A stretch of DNA of 64,000 nucleotides from Margaritispora aquatica (GCA_007644065.1 VJWN01000024.1:199902-263901); one strand, 5' to 3'; counted from the first letter of the stretch, positions 48,762-59,990 are shown. Notes: generated by a model from the sequence alone, not told the origin. Program-made: numbers and translations.

Positions 48762-50519
48762 CTACTTTGCAGCGCCATTCACCACGGTGCCGGCGGGCAT
48801 AGCGGTGGGAGGCACAGTGTTAACCGGTGCAGTGGGGTTAGTGTAAGTAATCGACGAATACAGGTCCTGGTTATTTGAGAACTGCACATCCTTGAGGACA
48901 AACGTGTTACCGCCAGGGAACACATAATTCTGCGCAGTTGTGATGGGTAGGTTCTCCAGGTTGCTGCTGGCAATTCCGGTCGCCTCGGCCTTACAGTCTG
49001 CAGAGATGCCGCTGAAATTGTTAAAGGAATTCTCAAACCCGTCCGGCGCAAAGGTCGCCGAGTTGTCGGTGGTTACCGGGACGAGCTGGGAGACCAAGGT
49101 GCCGTCGTCGGTGGTGGAAAGGTTGTATGTGTCAACGATGGCTGTGTCGACAATGTTTCCACTCCGGCTGTTGAAGTTTAGCTTCAAATCAATGTACACG
49201 ACCAGGTGCTGGTTGATCACGACTGTGGTGCCAACGAAATCGACGGTCAGTTTGAAGGTGCTCTGGAGCTGGATGCTACCAATGTCTCCGTTATTGCCAA
49301 CGTCGTCACTGTCGGAGCTGCTGTAGTCGTACTGCAGCACAGTCTGGCCTTCCGATGGAAGGGTGACACTAGTTGGGTTCTGATCATTACGGAATGACCA
49401 TGAGGGTTCAACGTGGAACATGTTCCCCGTTATGTGAGCGCCTACTTTGATACAGCAGGTGGGAACGTAAGGGTCCAACTGCTTCTTAAAGTAGTCCCGG
49501 AAAGTGTTTCTGTTGATGGCCAGAATTCCGTCATGGTCGGCCCCATCGGCTGCATCGACCCAGTTCCACTTGAACGGAACTGGTGGGGGCAGCGAAGCAT
49601 TATCAGTAGCGCACAAGTAGTTCAATGTGGCAAGGCTCTGCTGCGTTGTATCCGGCTTGTCGATAGGCTGGCCTTCACCATCGAGATAAGGACTGACTTC
49701 CATGTTTATGTCCGTCATGGTCATGGACGACGTTGGTGCTGTTTGGTACACGACGGAGCAGCCCAGCAAAGGTTGGCCGTCCTTCTGCATTTCAGTAAAG
49801 TAAGCACCGATGAAGTACTGCTCCAACATCGTGTAGGCCGGAGTACCGAGTTTCACGCCGTTAATGCTGGGCACCGAGGACAGTGTGGCCTGCGGAAGAT
49901 CAAAAAGCAGTTGTTGAATGCTGAATGCCGTTCCACTCATGTTCTTGATCTGGGCCTGTACAGTGGGTGGCAGGTTGCCAAAGCCTTCGTTACTGACGGG
50001 AGAAAGGCTGAGGTTGACGTTGGAGATAAAGATCCACGGATCATCCTTGGCCTGCGAGCGGCTGGTAAACGTGGCTGTGGGTGCGGAACTGCCTCCTGGT
50101 ATGAGTTCAACGATGGTGAATTGCGAGCAATACAGTTTGAATTTCACTGCCGTCGTGTTCGCACCTAGCACAACCATGTCCTCAAGCGTATTTGGATTGG
50201 TCATTGGCGGGATGCCGATCTGAGCCCGAAAGCCAGCCATAAAGCGAGCTTGGAGAAGGCTCTGCACAGCGGAGTTGCTTTCGTCTGTTGCATCTTTCAC
50301 ACCAAAAGGGTCAGTCCCTCCAGTGCGGGTGAGGAGGTCTTGGTAAGAGATCAGCTGTGGCGCTCCTGTGGGATCGGCAACATAGCAGAAAGAAACAACA
50401 GGCTCCTGGCGTGAAGCGAGAAATTGCAGCATCATTGCATTGATACTGGCTTGTGTGACGCCGACCACAAAGTCGTAGCCATATCCAGGAGAAGAAAGAT
50501 CAGAAGCAGACGGAGCCAT
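48762..50519 (-). CDS. large intronless protein, possibly TULIP/P47-like
   Basis: A single uninterrupted frame of 585 residues, starting at the ATG at 50519 (MAPSASDLSSPGYGYDFVVG). The frame is open a little further upstream, but a TATAAA box at 50605-50610 on the - strand fits this start. There is no signal peptide and no membrane segment; the composition is rich in Thr, Val, Asn and Asp, suggesting a beta-rich soluble protein. The opening GYGYDFVVGVTQASINAMM resembles the YGWD...N start of P47-like TULIP (tubular lipid-binding) proteins known from bacteria. That is a recollection of pattern, not a search result, so the family call is tentative. Similar long proteins occur in other fungi. 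Lack of introns sets it apart from almost all multi-domain genes in this window. It is divergent from the broken gene at 51375. Confidence 0.7.
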   Translation of the reverse strand: MAPSASDLSSPGYGYDFVVGVTQASINAMMLQFLASRQEPVVSFCYVADPTGAPQLISYQDLLTRTGGTDPFGVKDATDESNSAVQSLLQARFMAGFRAQIGIPPMTNPNTLEDMVVLGANTTAVKFKLYCSQFTIVELIPGGSSAPTATFTSRSQAKDDPWIFISNVNLSLSPVSNEGFGNLPPTVQAQIKNMSGTAFSIQQLLFDLPQATLSSVPSINGVKLGTPAYTMLEQYFIGAYFTEMQKDGQPLLGCSVVYQTAPTSSMTMTDINMEVSPYLDGEGQPIDKPDTTQQSLATLNYLCATDNASLPPPVPFKWNWVDAADGADHDGILAINRNTFRDYFKKQLDPYVPTCCIKVGAHITGNMFHVEPSWSFRNDQNPTSVTLPSEGQTVLQYDYSSSDSDDVGNNGDIGSIQLQSTFKLTVDFVGTTVVINQHLVVYIDLKLNFNSRSGNIVDTAIVDTYNLSTTDDGTLVSQLVPVTTDNSATFAPDGFENSFNNFSGISADCKAEATGIASSNLENLPITTAQNYVFPGGNTFVLKDVQFSNNQDLYSSITYTNPTAPVNTVPPTAMPAGTVVNGAAK

Positions 50520-51374
50520 TGTGTCGAGAGGAGACGACTGGATCTCAGAGACAAATTCGAAGCGGTTGCTGGTGCTCCGATACAGCAGCAGCACCTTCTC
50601 GACATTTATATGCGTGCGAGCATGTCTGAAAGGGGAAATTCGGATACTACATCACGAGCTTCTCGCGGATGCCATTTCTTTCAGCTTGGGTATGTACACC
50701 GCCTCTGACTGCTATTGCAGTGGTGTACTCCGGGCCGCTCTCTCATGCTACTGCAAGTTTTTTTTCTTTTTCGCGAATTTGTTGCATCACATCGAATTTC
50801 AAATCTTGTCTTAGGTTCAAGGCCCTTGACAGTTACGCAATATTGGGCGCCTTTCTTGTTTTACCCATTTCGCTATGCCACATCTTAGTGGGTAACTTAT
50901 TTCATACTCTGCATGCACCAAAGAGACAATTTTTTCTGTCTATTCGTTCAAACTCCTCTACTCGTGGGCGGTGTGAAAGAGCTGTACACATATACGGCTA
51001 TGTGCGTGGGTGAAGGCGGAGTTAACGACGCCCATCAGTCTCCACTCACACTGTTTGACATGATCGAGGAGTGTGTGGGCAGTCCAGTGGTGTTTGTTGC
51101 ATGAGGGACTCTATTGAGTAATTTGAACTGCTCATTTCAGCTGGGGAGAGGAGGCGGTGGACATAATAGGGCTGAACTTGTCGGTACTAGAGTCAGTCAC
51201 AACTCCATCACTTAAGCCAAAGAGAAGATATAAACTTTCGAATAGGCACATCAAAAGCTCCCGATTTTACAAACACATCAATTCTCTCTCTCAAGACGTT
51301 AGACTAGTCTATTGGCCAGGATACAACTCTCTAGAAGCTCTAAGCTAATAAAAACTCAGAAGCATACCTCAGTT
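50520..51374. promoter_or_regulatory. divergent promoter with two TATA boxes
   Basis: TATAAA at 50605-50610 faces the - strand gene and lies about 90 bases before its start. TATAAA at 51229-51234 faces the + strand pseudogene about 140 bases before its ATG. The rest is non-coding as far as I can see. Confidence 0.5.
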
Positions 51375-52190
51375 ATGTCTCTAGAGACAAACTTTGACGT
51401 GCTGCAGATTCTAGACGGCGATTCTCTCTTCTTTCAAGTCAGCACCGGTGATTTCCTCTATGTTACTCGCGAGGTTCGTCAGAGCCAAACAGGTTGGCAG
51501 CGCGTTGACTTCTCCTCGTCGCTCGCGGCGGACAACGGCAGTGCTGTTGTGGCCGTAAAGACGTTTGCTCTCGCTTAGAGCCCCCAAACATTTGAGTTTG
51601 ATGTTGCCTTGGTGGTGACAGTGTCTGGCAATGACATACTCTACATGTCGCTTGGTGAAAGTAAACAAGCCGCCATCTGGGCCAATCCAATCCAGTGGAC
51701 GCGAATGTCCTTCGACGCGGAAGGCATTACACCTCCCCTAGTCCCTCACAATCTCAAACGTTTATCTCATGAGCATTGCCGAGGCGGATGACGCCACTCA
51801 TACCAATACAATCACCTGTTTTGTTGATGGTATTCGAACCCCAGGCGATTCTTTTCAGAATCTAGACTGGTACTACATCACACCTGCTACACCGACCAAG
51901 TGGACCAAACACGCATTGGCCGAAAATCTCCAGGCAGGCTCAATCTCAAGCTACTTGGGACATCGCAGCAATGACTATGTCGCAGGCATGTACACTTTTG
52001 GATCGATCAACGGTGTCCAAGAATTGACATACGACTCTCAATATAATTATTGGAAACCAGCTCTCTCGCCGGCGCCGGCACGCTTAATCCTGCCCCTGCG
52101 TACTTGGGCTGTCCACTATCACCAGGCAATGAATATATATGCCTATCAACCTCGCTTACGGAACCACACAGTCTAGGTCCGTCTTTCTGA
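51375..52190 (+). pseudogene. broken soluble, propeller-like repeat protein
   Basis: A once-continuous protein of about 270 residues. Frame one runs from MSLETNFDVLQIL to KTFALA, hits a TAG at 51576-51578 and resumes in the same frame (SPQTFEFDVALVV ... DILYMSLGES). Between 51739 and 51769 the reading shifts by one base (SNVYLMSIAEADDATHTNTI ... NLDWYYITPATPTKWTKHAL). Near 52040-52075 it shifts back (AGTLNPAPAYLGCPLSPGNE) and ends at 52188-52190. So there is one nonsense codon and two frame shifts. The strand-turn-strand pattern with W/Y and Gly-Asp turns, and repeats of xxVAVxxFA, suggests a beta-propeller or lectin-like fold; no family is certain. The stretches removed by any imaginable intron would be under 35 nt, so splicing does not explain the breaks. 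Confidence 0.65.
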
Positions 52191-52369
52191 GACGTAATGC
52201 TAATCTTGTTAGGCTTGTTACTATTGTTACTCCAGGATCGTGATGGTGTGTGTCCAGGTAGCAAAGGCCAATAAACGAGGGACAGAGTTTTTGCTTTTCG
52301 ATAGAGATTATTTACTTAGATTGACTAGACTAGTAACTTTGAAAGCGAAACGAGGCTGAGAACATATTA

Positions 52370-55300
52370 CTAAATGCTCTGATCTATGTACTTGATGGGA
52401 GGATAAACAATTCCATCTGGCAATTTGAATTTGCCGTCAGGAGTGTAATACCTGTCCTGCAAGACATATCCTAGAGCTCTTGGCCAGGAGTTTGCAAATC
52501 CACAGTCGTACAATATATAATCCCTAATGCCTGCTAGTATTGCATCGTCATCGAGAATAGATTTGGTGACCTCTTCGACCTCTTCGACCTCTTTTTGCCA
52601 ATCATTCATCTGACTCTGCGAGTTCTCGTCGTCCCAGAAGATCAATTTTGAGAGGCTGTCCATAAGAATATTTTCTCTGTCAGCAGTCACCCGTTTCGAT
52701 TTGTCTAGCCAAGTTTCCGCAGTCTTGTGATAGAGATAAGGTCCAACAGCAATAATTTTAAGGTCGACTGATCTTTGGTCTGGATTCATGGTTTTCACAA
52801 ATTCTTCTAGTCTTTGATAAAAGTAAGACGCTTTGGTATATTTCTTGCTTCTGCGCCGTGTTTTGAATTTTTGAATCAGAATTCCCATGATTGGTAATGC
52901 GACCAAGATCGATGTAGTGCTATTTCTATCATACCTTCTCAAACCAAGCATATGGTTTTCCAAGTGGCCAAAGAGGAAGCCACCCCGGAAGTAACAATAG
53001 ATAGGTTGCATGAAGTCTGCTCCACTATTTGCAAAGTGTTGTAATGTCTCGATGATAGAGTCACACAGCTGCTCATCGGAGTCAAAAGTTCCCATATCTG
53101 CCCTTAGGAAAACGCGCAAGAGGAATGCTTCGAGGCCTGTTTTCATGCACAAATATTGACTGCGGACAAGTATAGGTTCTGACTTATAACCCCAGGACAA
53201 AAGGTAATTGACAATTCCAAGTTGTGCATGCCAGTCGGGACCGACCATCAAATGCCAACCCTTGAAACAAATGCCAGTGACCAGAACATAATTCTTATAT
53301 TCCGGTGTGTATGACATCGGCTCCTTGAAAAGGTGTTCCACGTAGTCTTTGGAACTGTAGGCAGCTGCGACGCCAAGAAAGTCTGTGCGCGACCACCTAC
53401 GTACTTCCACACCAACACCATGGTTGTGAAATGCCTGACAAGCATCTATTTCCTGAAAGCGTTTCTCTCTCGCTACCCGTACGCCTCTTTCCTGAAGCCT
53501 TACGTCTATATTGCGAAAGTGCGAAGCAAGTCCGTGGGTATATACTTCAGCTGCTGGAAGATAGAAAGGCTCAGTTTTAGAGCGTGGTAATTGGGAAGCC
53601 AGACCGCGAGATAGTACGGCGCGATTCGAAGCGCAGTAGCGCAATTCGAAACGAGATTTATCGAATTCCAGAATTTTCCGACCTTCAATTGATTCTGTAA
53701 AAAATTCTCTTGCCGTCCGGTGAATAAAGCGGATTTCCACATCTGGATCCGCATTTTCATGTCCTATTTCGTCGGCAAGCAATAGGGGTCCTGAGAATTC
53801 CAGCAACCCAGCCGATACAATAGGTAGGTCTTTGTAGAGTTTTAGGAGTTCATTCCAGAGGAAGTCGATGTTTAACTTAGAGGTCCAGGGTCCAAGATTC
53901 TCCGTAAATGACTCGTGACTTGCCAGCGCGAGTTGGAATAGGGTTATATTATCACTGTCATGCCTATCGTTACAGAATTGGTCGTGCTCATCATCATACT
54001 CATCATCATGCTCAGGATTCCAACACGAATAATATATATCAGCGCCACAAAGATCCCAATCAAGAACTAAATTGAAATACAAGGCAGCTTTAGCTCTGTA
54101 CAATTTTTCATTCTCGCCATGACGATTCCACATGGAGGCAAAAAGCCTGTCTAGTTCTTCTGGCATGATGCTAAGGCGTTGTTCCACGATTGACCATGTA
54201 TCACCATTCGTCATTGCTGTTTGAAGGCTTCGCGCGGCGACACGCGCCCACAAAAAGACCCCATCAGCTTTTTGAACGATTTGTTCTGCCAATTTTTCCT
54301 TCTGGAGCTTTGTATCTGTATGATAGTTTTGATCTTCATCTGACAAGTATTCAGAGATCGAGGTGAGATCATCAAGCGCGCAACAATACATATCGCCAGC
54401 TGTGAGATTGTGCAACTCAAGAGCTGGACATTTCTCTAACACCAGTGCCTGTTTAAACTCCACTTCCAATCGACTTGACACACACATTTTCAAGGGAAAA
54501 TCGGTTCTGAGAGTTTTGAGCAATTTGAGGAGGGTGTGTTTTCCATCGACTTTATGAACTTCATCCAATCCATCAAGAAATATACACACTTGACAAGACC
54601 CAGTGACAATCTTCAACAATGCGCGCAAGACGGTTTGGAGGTTTCCAACAGACCAGTCAGTGTCAGATGCTCGTCCTTGGAAAAAGCCCTCAGGCTGTTT
54701 GCGTATCAACTCATCCGCCCACCGGCCATGATCGTCGGCTTGCAGAATCTGATATATCGCATTACACAACAGTCCTTTGATATCGCACTGCATCTGGGTG
54801 CCCATAAGGAAGAATGAGTGTGAGATAATCAGAGCGTTTCGCTGTCCGTTCTTGGTGAGCAGCTGCCTGGTCCTTGGATCCTCGAACAGGAACTTCATCA
54901 AAGTGCTCTTGCCAGCACCTGGCTTAGCCGTGATCCAGTAGAGGTTTCCGTCCGATTCCAACCAGCTTGTGAAGCTGTGCCATGTTTTTTTTCGACATTC
55001 TTCCATCAGTCTTTCGTATATTTCATCTTTCTCTGCGTTCTTATCCGCAACGGACACATGGCTATCATTGACACCTGACGCAAGGATGTCGCCAAAAAGC
55101 CACTGAAAAGACTTGCCTTTCACTTCTTTGATATCACATATTCTTTTGCTTCGTCCTGTAAAGTTCAAGCTTTTTAGCAACTGGGCTCGTTCGTCTTTGG
55201 CGAGGTTTTCAAGTTGGAGATCGTTTATCCGGCTGGACACTTGGTGGACTACTTCAGTCCTTGTATTTTGATGCTCTTCTTTCATCCTATCACGAGTCGT

Positions 55301-55970
55301 AACGTGCTCGCTGGTCGTATGATTCTTGATAGAACCCGTCTCGACGAGAATAAGTGCCTCTAGCTTCGTCTCGTTTCTAGAACGACCATCAATGAAGTTT
55401 TGCAAGACCGTGTTAAGCTTTGTGAAGCTAGCTTCTTGTTCAAGAGCTAAGGCATCGTTTTTATTGCTGTAAGATAACATTCTGTTAGTAGGCAGTGGAA
55501 CTTGGAATGCTTTTCCACTTCAACACGCGACTGTGAACATACCAAAGTCGGATCAGAATTCGAGTTTCCATTGTTCTTTGAATTTGGCTGAGCTCCTTCT
55601 CGAGTTTTTCGATTGTGTCTTTGCTCCACCATTTCTTCATACCCAGTCTTATTGTTTTCTTGACAGTCTGTTGCCCAGGTGTGATCCCAAGTCCAAGCTT
55701 GTCAAGTTCAGCAACCAGCTTCTTCGCGATCTCAGAGCATTCCTTTGCCATTTTAGCCAGTTCGGCATCTTCTTGGTTGCCACCTTTGATCGTGTCGGCG
55801 AGGGTGTTTGTCATAGTACGTATGTTGTCGGCAGCCTTGTGCAAGTTGGGATCTATGAGGCCATCCTTCCGAATTTGCTTGAGAGTTAAGATTCCCTCAC
55901 GAGCAAAGCTAATAGTTTGCATAACATTACATGCGATGCCAAAAATGGCAAGCGGTTCAAGTCCCGACAT
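52370..55970 (-). CDS. NACHT-domain NLR (STAND NTPase)
   Basis: Fungal NLR-like proteins are signal-transducing NTPases linked to heterokaryon incompatibility and innate recognition of non-self. Exons 55543-55970 and 52370-55466 join across a 76 nt intron, encoding 1174 residues. The acceptor must be the second AG (TTACAG): the first would create a stop codon. N-terminus: MSGLEPLAIFGIACNVMQTI, the fungal NLR N-terminal helical domain, with coiled-coil-like helices to about residue 260. The NACHT core has Walker A KPGAGKSTLM near 325-331 and Walker B CIFLDGLDE near 440, then SSRLE and a winged-helix-like part with QKADGVFLWARVA and FIHRTAREFF. The C-terminal 400 residues show no ankyrin, WD40 or TPR pattern that I can see. 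Confidence 0.88.
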
Positions 55971-56747
55971 AATGGTGCGAACGTAGATGGTAGATTGTGA
56001 AGAAAGGCATTTTCAGCTTCAATGATAGCGAAAGAGGATGTCTCATTTTGGGCGTCATGCACTTAACCTCAGCCTCATTCGTTTATGTATTCATACATGG
56101 GTTTCTTGAGGTTGGGCCAGTACCATCGCTGGTCGAGCCTGGTCTATCGTGAGAAACCCATGCGCCCGTAACTAATTAGCCGCGAATGTTTCAGGTGACA
56201 GAAAACCGTACCTACGTTGCTGTCGAGTTACCCAGAAGAAAAAGAAAAATAAAAAGAAGAAGGAGGAGAAGAAGAAGTGATTGGGAAGCGACATATGGAA
56301 GAATTAATGGGGAGACAACCAAGCCTCAAAGTCAAGTAGATATTGCGTCACGTGATCAAGTGACAATTAGAGTTGCCTGGTTTTGTGTTCTATAAGCCTT
56401 TCCATATCGTTGTTAAAATCCTAAATCATAGAGATTAAAATATAGAGCCTGATTTCTACACCACGCCCAGCGGCGCATGATAGGGCTCCATCCGATTTGG
56501 GAGGACGAGGATGATCTAGATCGGGTGATCAAGGAGGTAGTCGCGAATTGTCAGACCTTCTTGAGCACGATGATACTCTGCAGCTACGATGCCTCACTTA
56601 GAATTATACGGGAAAAGTGCAGATATATCAAACCCTATCTGTATTTTTGCTTAACTAAACATGCACTGCCCGAAGATCTAACTCGGGGGCTAAGGGAGGG
56701 TTCTTAAATGGACCTTTAGAACAACGATGTCCGAAATGCCCAGGTGT

Positions 56748-56769
56748 GATATATATATATATATATATA
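56748..56769. repeat. AT dinucleotide microsatellite
   Basis: About eleven TA/AT units between GTG and GCAAGG. Confidence 0.9.
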
Positions 56770-56953
56770 GCAAGGGACACATTACATGATTTCTGTTCTC
56801 TCCTACTTTGGACATTTAGTTTTCCCTGAAAATTAAAACTCTTCCTGGCCTCGGCCTCTGGAGAATTGAGTATGTGCAAGATGGCGATGCTTTGTGTTCA
56901 GAGAATATGTTATTCGTTACCTATGATCTAGATTGCTTCAATATAAAATTTGA

Positions 56954-57176
56954 AGACGAACTTAATTCGTCTTTACCGAAGCAAAAACTCGAAACCACAA
57001 CAACTTAGTTAATCTTAAGTATAATAAAATAAAACTTATTAAGTACACCTACTCTTTATGTAAAATCAATTGATATTACAATTTTGAAAGGACTTCGTTA
57101 TGTTGTTGCAATATAAATTGCATACCTGTTTTTTTTTTCGTTTTGGTTATTCGATAAAGACGAACTAAATTAGTCT
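56954..57176. mobile_element. MITE-like unit with inverted ends
   Basis: The left end reads TTAATTCGTCTTTACCGAAG. The reverse complement of the right end reads TTAGTTCGTCTTTATCGAAT. About 17 of the first 20 bases agree. Each end is also itself a near-palindrome (AGACGAACTTAATTCGTCT at 56954; AGACGAACTAAATTAGTCT at 57158). The 180-base interior is AT-rich and non-coding. Size and layout fit a miniature inverted-repeat element; no clear target-site duplication was found. Confidence 0.5.
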
Positions 57177-58084
57177 CAGAGCAAGTAAGTAAGTAAGAAG
57201 GTAAGAGGGCAAAAAGAGCGAGTGGGTAATAAGTATAGGCAGTAGGTACCTATGCCGAGGTTTTCGTAATATAGACTCTTTCGATCCTAGGATTTGGGTC
57301 AGGGGAGAAGATGGGTGCGGTAAGGTACTCAGTTCAAGATTGAGTTCGTGGTTATGGTTGTGTTCTGGGGGGAAAAAAAATAAACATTGGATGGCTGTTT
57401 GTTGTATTTTTGACTAGGAGTGGAGATCTTGATGAAAATGAAAATAAAAGGAGGTAAACTTGGGCTCAATTCTAGGATCGAGAAGAAGTTAGTTACATAT
57501 TCGTGAGACGTTGGAGCAAAGAGTAGGTTAAGGTCTGGCCACGGCCACGGCCCTGGCTATTGGATTGAGATTTAAACTTAGCAGTAGGTGCTGTAATAGA
57601 GTTTGTTGGTTGGATTGGAACGACGCAGGATATGCTTATTTCCTTCTTGTACTTATTTGAATTAAGCATAACTCATCCGCCTCAGTCCTCACCCTGCCCA
57701 TTATGATTCGGAACATCAAAAAGAATTGTCTCTCGGAGTGGACGTGAGAGATGGTGATGAGAATGCCAATCATGATTGTCAGAATATACATTGCAAGATT
57801 CAAGCCATTCCAATTCCACCTTCGCTAGTCAGGTAAAAGGGGAATATTTGCGCCAGATACACACGCGCCATATACAAATTTCCAAGCTCCGTCCCAATCC
57901 GCTCTCACGGACTACTGATAGGTAGTGTAGATCAATAACACATCTACCTACCCACTCTATCCAAACCAAGATCCAAAAATCCCACCTCATTCATTTTTTG
58001 TTCATCACTACCCACCTCCTCACCACTCTTCACACCATATACAATCACGCCATCAATCTCCCCCTTCTGCCTCACGAATAGCCA

Positions 58085-59017
58085 CTAATCTCTAAAGGCA
58101 GCAACTGGTCTCCCATCATAGCTCTTCTCCGCAAGTGGATCATGAGCCAGGACCTCCTCAGCCCCATAACGGTTGTGATATCCAATATCCTGCTCGTGCT
58201 CATTAGTCCATTCGCTACCAGGGGCGTCGTAGCCCGCGGCTCTCATGCGTGGAGTCTTGAGCTCTTCGAGCTTGCGCGCCTCACGGTCATCTTCGGGTCG
58301 GTTGTAGACACCACGGCGGTTGGTCTTGGCTTGTGTCTTGATGTCGAGGACGAGGGCTGCGATTGTGGAGACACTGTTTCGTTTGCTCGTTAGTCAAGTT
58401 GTTTCGAATATGGGATGGAGGAAGGAATAGAGGAAGGGAACACGAACGTAGCAACTAATGTCATAGACCACAACGCCTTGTAATCTCTGCACACTGCAAC
58501 AGCGGCTTCCTGTCCGTCCCAAGCACTGGCTTCGCATGCCTTGCCGAGTACATTGCTAACACTGATGCTCCAGCTCAACAAGCCCATTCCGACGCCCCAG
58601 AGCAAGCCGCAGCCACCGTTAAGCACGAGATTGAAGCGCGGTGAGAGGTATGTGAAGTTGTAGAAGACGATAGTGACGAGTAGCGCCACGAGCGTGAAGA
58701 GCGAGACAGTGAGGAGCTGTTGTCGTGGTTGTTAGTTGTATTTCATACGGAGAGAGAGGGAGGTAAGGCTCGGGGCCCTGGGAAAGACGAACGAGGATGA
58801 ATGTCCATGGGATCGGAATCGTCTCGAGTCCTGTTCGCGGATGTTAGTCGAGAATATCGTCAGAGGGACGAGAGTACGAACGTAGATAATACATGAAATA
58901 CAGCATCACTGCTCCCACAGTCATACTCGACACTAATTGCGCGCACCTCAATCCATGGAACAGAAACCGTGGATAAGGCGACGGCACACCACCACGAACA
59001 TTGCGCTTCAAAACCAT
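58085..59017 (-). CDS. MARVEL-like four-segment membrane protein
   Basis: Four exons on the - strand (58882-59017, 58793-58830, 58448-58716, 58085-58373) encode 243 residues. Four membrane segments can be seen: LRCAQLVSSMTVGAVMLYFM; IPIPWTFILLLTVSLFTLVA with LLVTIVFYNF; FNLVLNGGCGLLWGVGMGLL with LSWSISVS; and YKALWSMTLVATVSTIAALV. The order, the short first loop and the charged C-terminal tail (TNRRGVYNRPEDDRE onward) are those of fungal MARVEL proteins, which act in membrane apposition and trafficking. All three introns begin with GTTCGT, an uncommon donor. The 38-base second exon is required to join segment one to two. The tail ends in ...VAAFRD. Confidence 0.85.
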
Positions 59018-59990
59018 GATGTCGATATCCCTTTTCCTTTATTTCCTGACCTTCAAATGTATATCACGATAAATACAATGATTCGACAAAAATGAACGAG
59101 GAGAGCTGTAAGCTTAAAGCATGAGGAGAGGAGAGGGGGGGGAAGAAGGTTCAAATAAGACAGGACCGATTCAGCCTTCGCTCACTCACTGCCTTACCTG
59201 GGCTGGGGTTTCAGCATACGGATGGGCGGTTCCAATTGCATTGCGGCTCCTTCATCATGTGATGCCTGCCAACTGTGCCTTTCACCACTTCAACACAAGG
59301 TTTCGCTCGCTGGAATTTGGCTGGTCCAAAGCTCGAAAGTGAACCGTCAGCGCTATTTCTGGTGCGACAGCGAGGCGCATTTGGTTCAGGGGCGCTGACA
59401 GCTCCAGTAATTGAGATTGAGCGGGGAGGCGCAGTTGCGAGCGAGATGTGCTGGTTGGTTGAGTGTGGGGTTTGGGGGCGGTTGGAGGATTCGGTATCAG
59501 ATATTCGCTGAAGGGTGTATTCTGGAGAGTCATTGGATAGGGCTGAGTTCGAGCTTTGATCATGCAAGGGAGCTTGATTTGTGAGGGCGAGGTTTGGAAA
59601 GGATCGTGAGGTGTTGTCCGAATGAGGAATTTTCGTGCGTTATGAGCGAGTAAGCATCTCATTTGCTTTGGTTTTATGTCAATATATCTTATGTTGTGTC
59701 TGTTGGGACAGTTCGAGAAAGCCTAACTTGAATTGACGATGGATGCCAAGATGTAAAATACCTATCTTTGATGATACTTGCACTCAGCTCAACATTTCAG
59801 GATGTGTGAGAGGATGTTAGTTGGAAGCGACAAGAGAGTAATAAAACAAGAACATTGATATTCACAACCTTAACTCACAAACTTAGCTGTATGCAAATAA
59901 AAATAAGAAGATAAAACAGGCCAATGAATGCAAAATATAGTTTACTATATAGTATTTGATCTTCTCCAGGGTTCGGGTATGTTCAATTAG
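59018..59990. other. intergenic with a weak candidate frame
   Basis: The promoter of the MARVEL gene lies at its left side and the 3' end of the phosphotransferase at its right. One frame is listed separately as a weak candidate. Confidence 0.45.
59211..59567 (-). CDS. weak candidate disordered protein
   Basis: A 118-codon frame with Ser/Asn/Thr/Pro-rich composition typical of disordered fungal proteins (MHDQSSNSALSNDSPEYTLQ...). It has no domain. A competing frame overlaps at 59282-59662. It could be an exon of an unrecognised gene or chance. Confidence 0.25.
   Translation of the reverse strand: MHDQSSNSALSNDSPEYTLQRISDTESSNRPQTPHSTNQHISLATAPPRSISITGAVSAPEPNAPRCRTRNSADGSLSSFGPAKFQRAKPCVEVVKGTVGRHHMMKEPQCNWNRPSVC

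Larger units (their letters stand above)
55971..58084. other. intergenic, AT-rich, with MITE-like unit
   Basis: No supported gene. A Lys/Arg-rich frame at 56186-56395 is low-complexity. It includes an AT dinucleotide run and the inverted-repeat unit at 56954-57176. The rest is ordinary non-coding sequence and the downstream region of the MARVEL gene. Confidence 0.5.

Noticed and set aside
49413..50168. 251-codon frame on the + strand
   Set aside because: Lies wholly inside the P47-like gene in antisense; the - strand frame is longer, uninterrupted and has better protein composition.
51552..51578. possible intron removing the stop in the propeller-like gene (GTAAAG...TTAG)
   Set aside because: It would be only about 27 nt, shorter than any other intron here, and would not explain the two later frame shifts.
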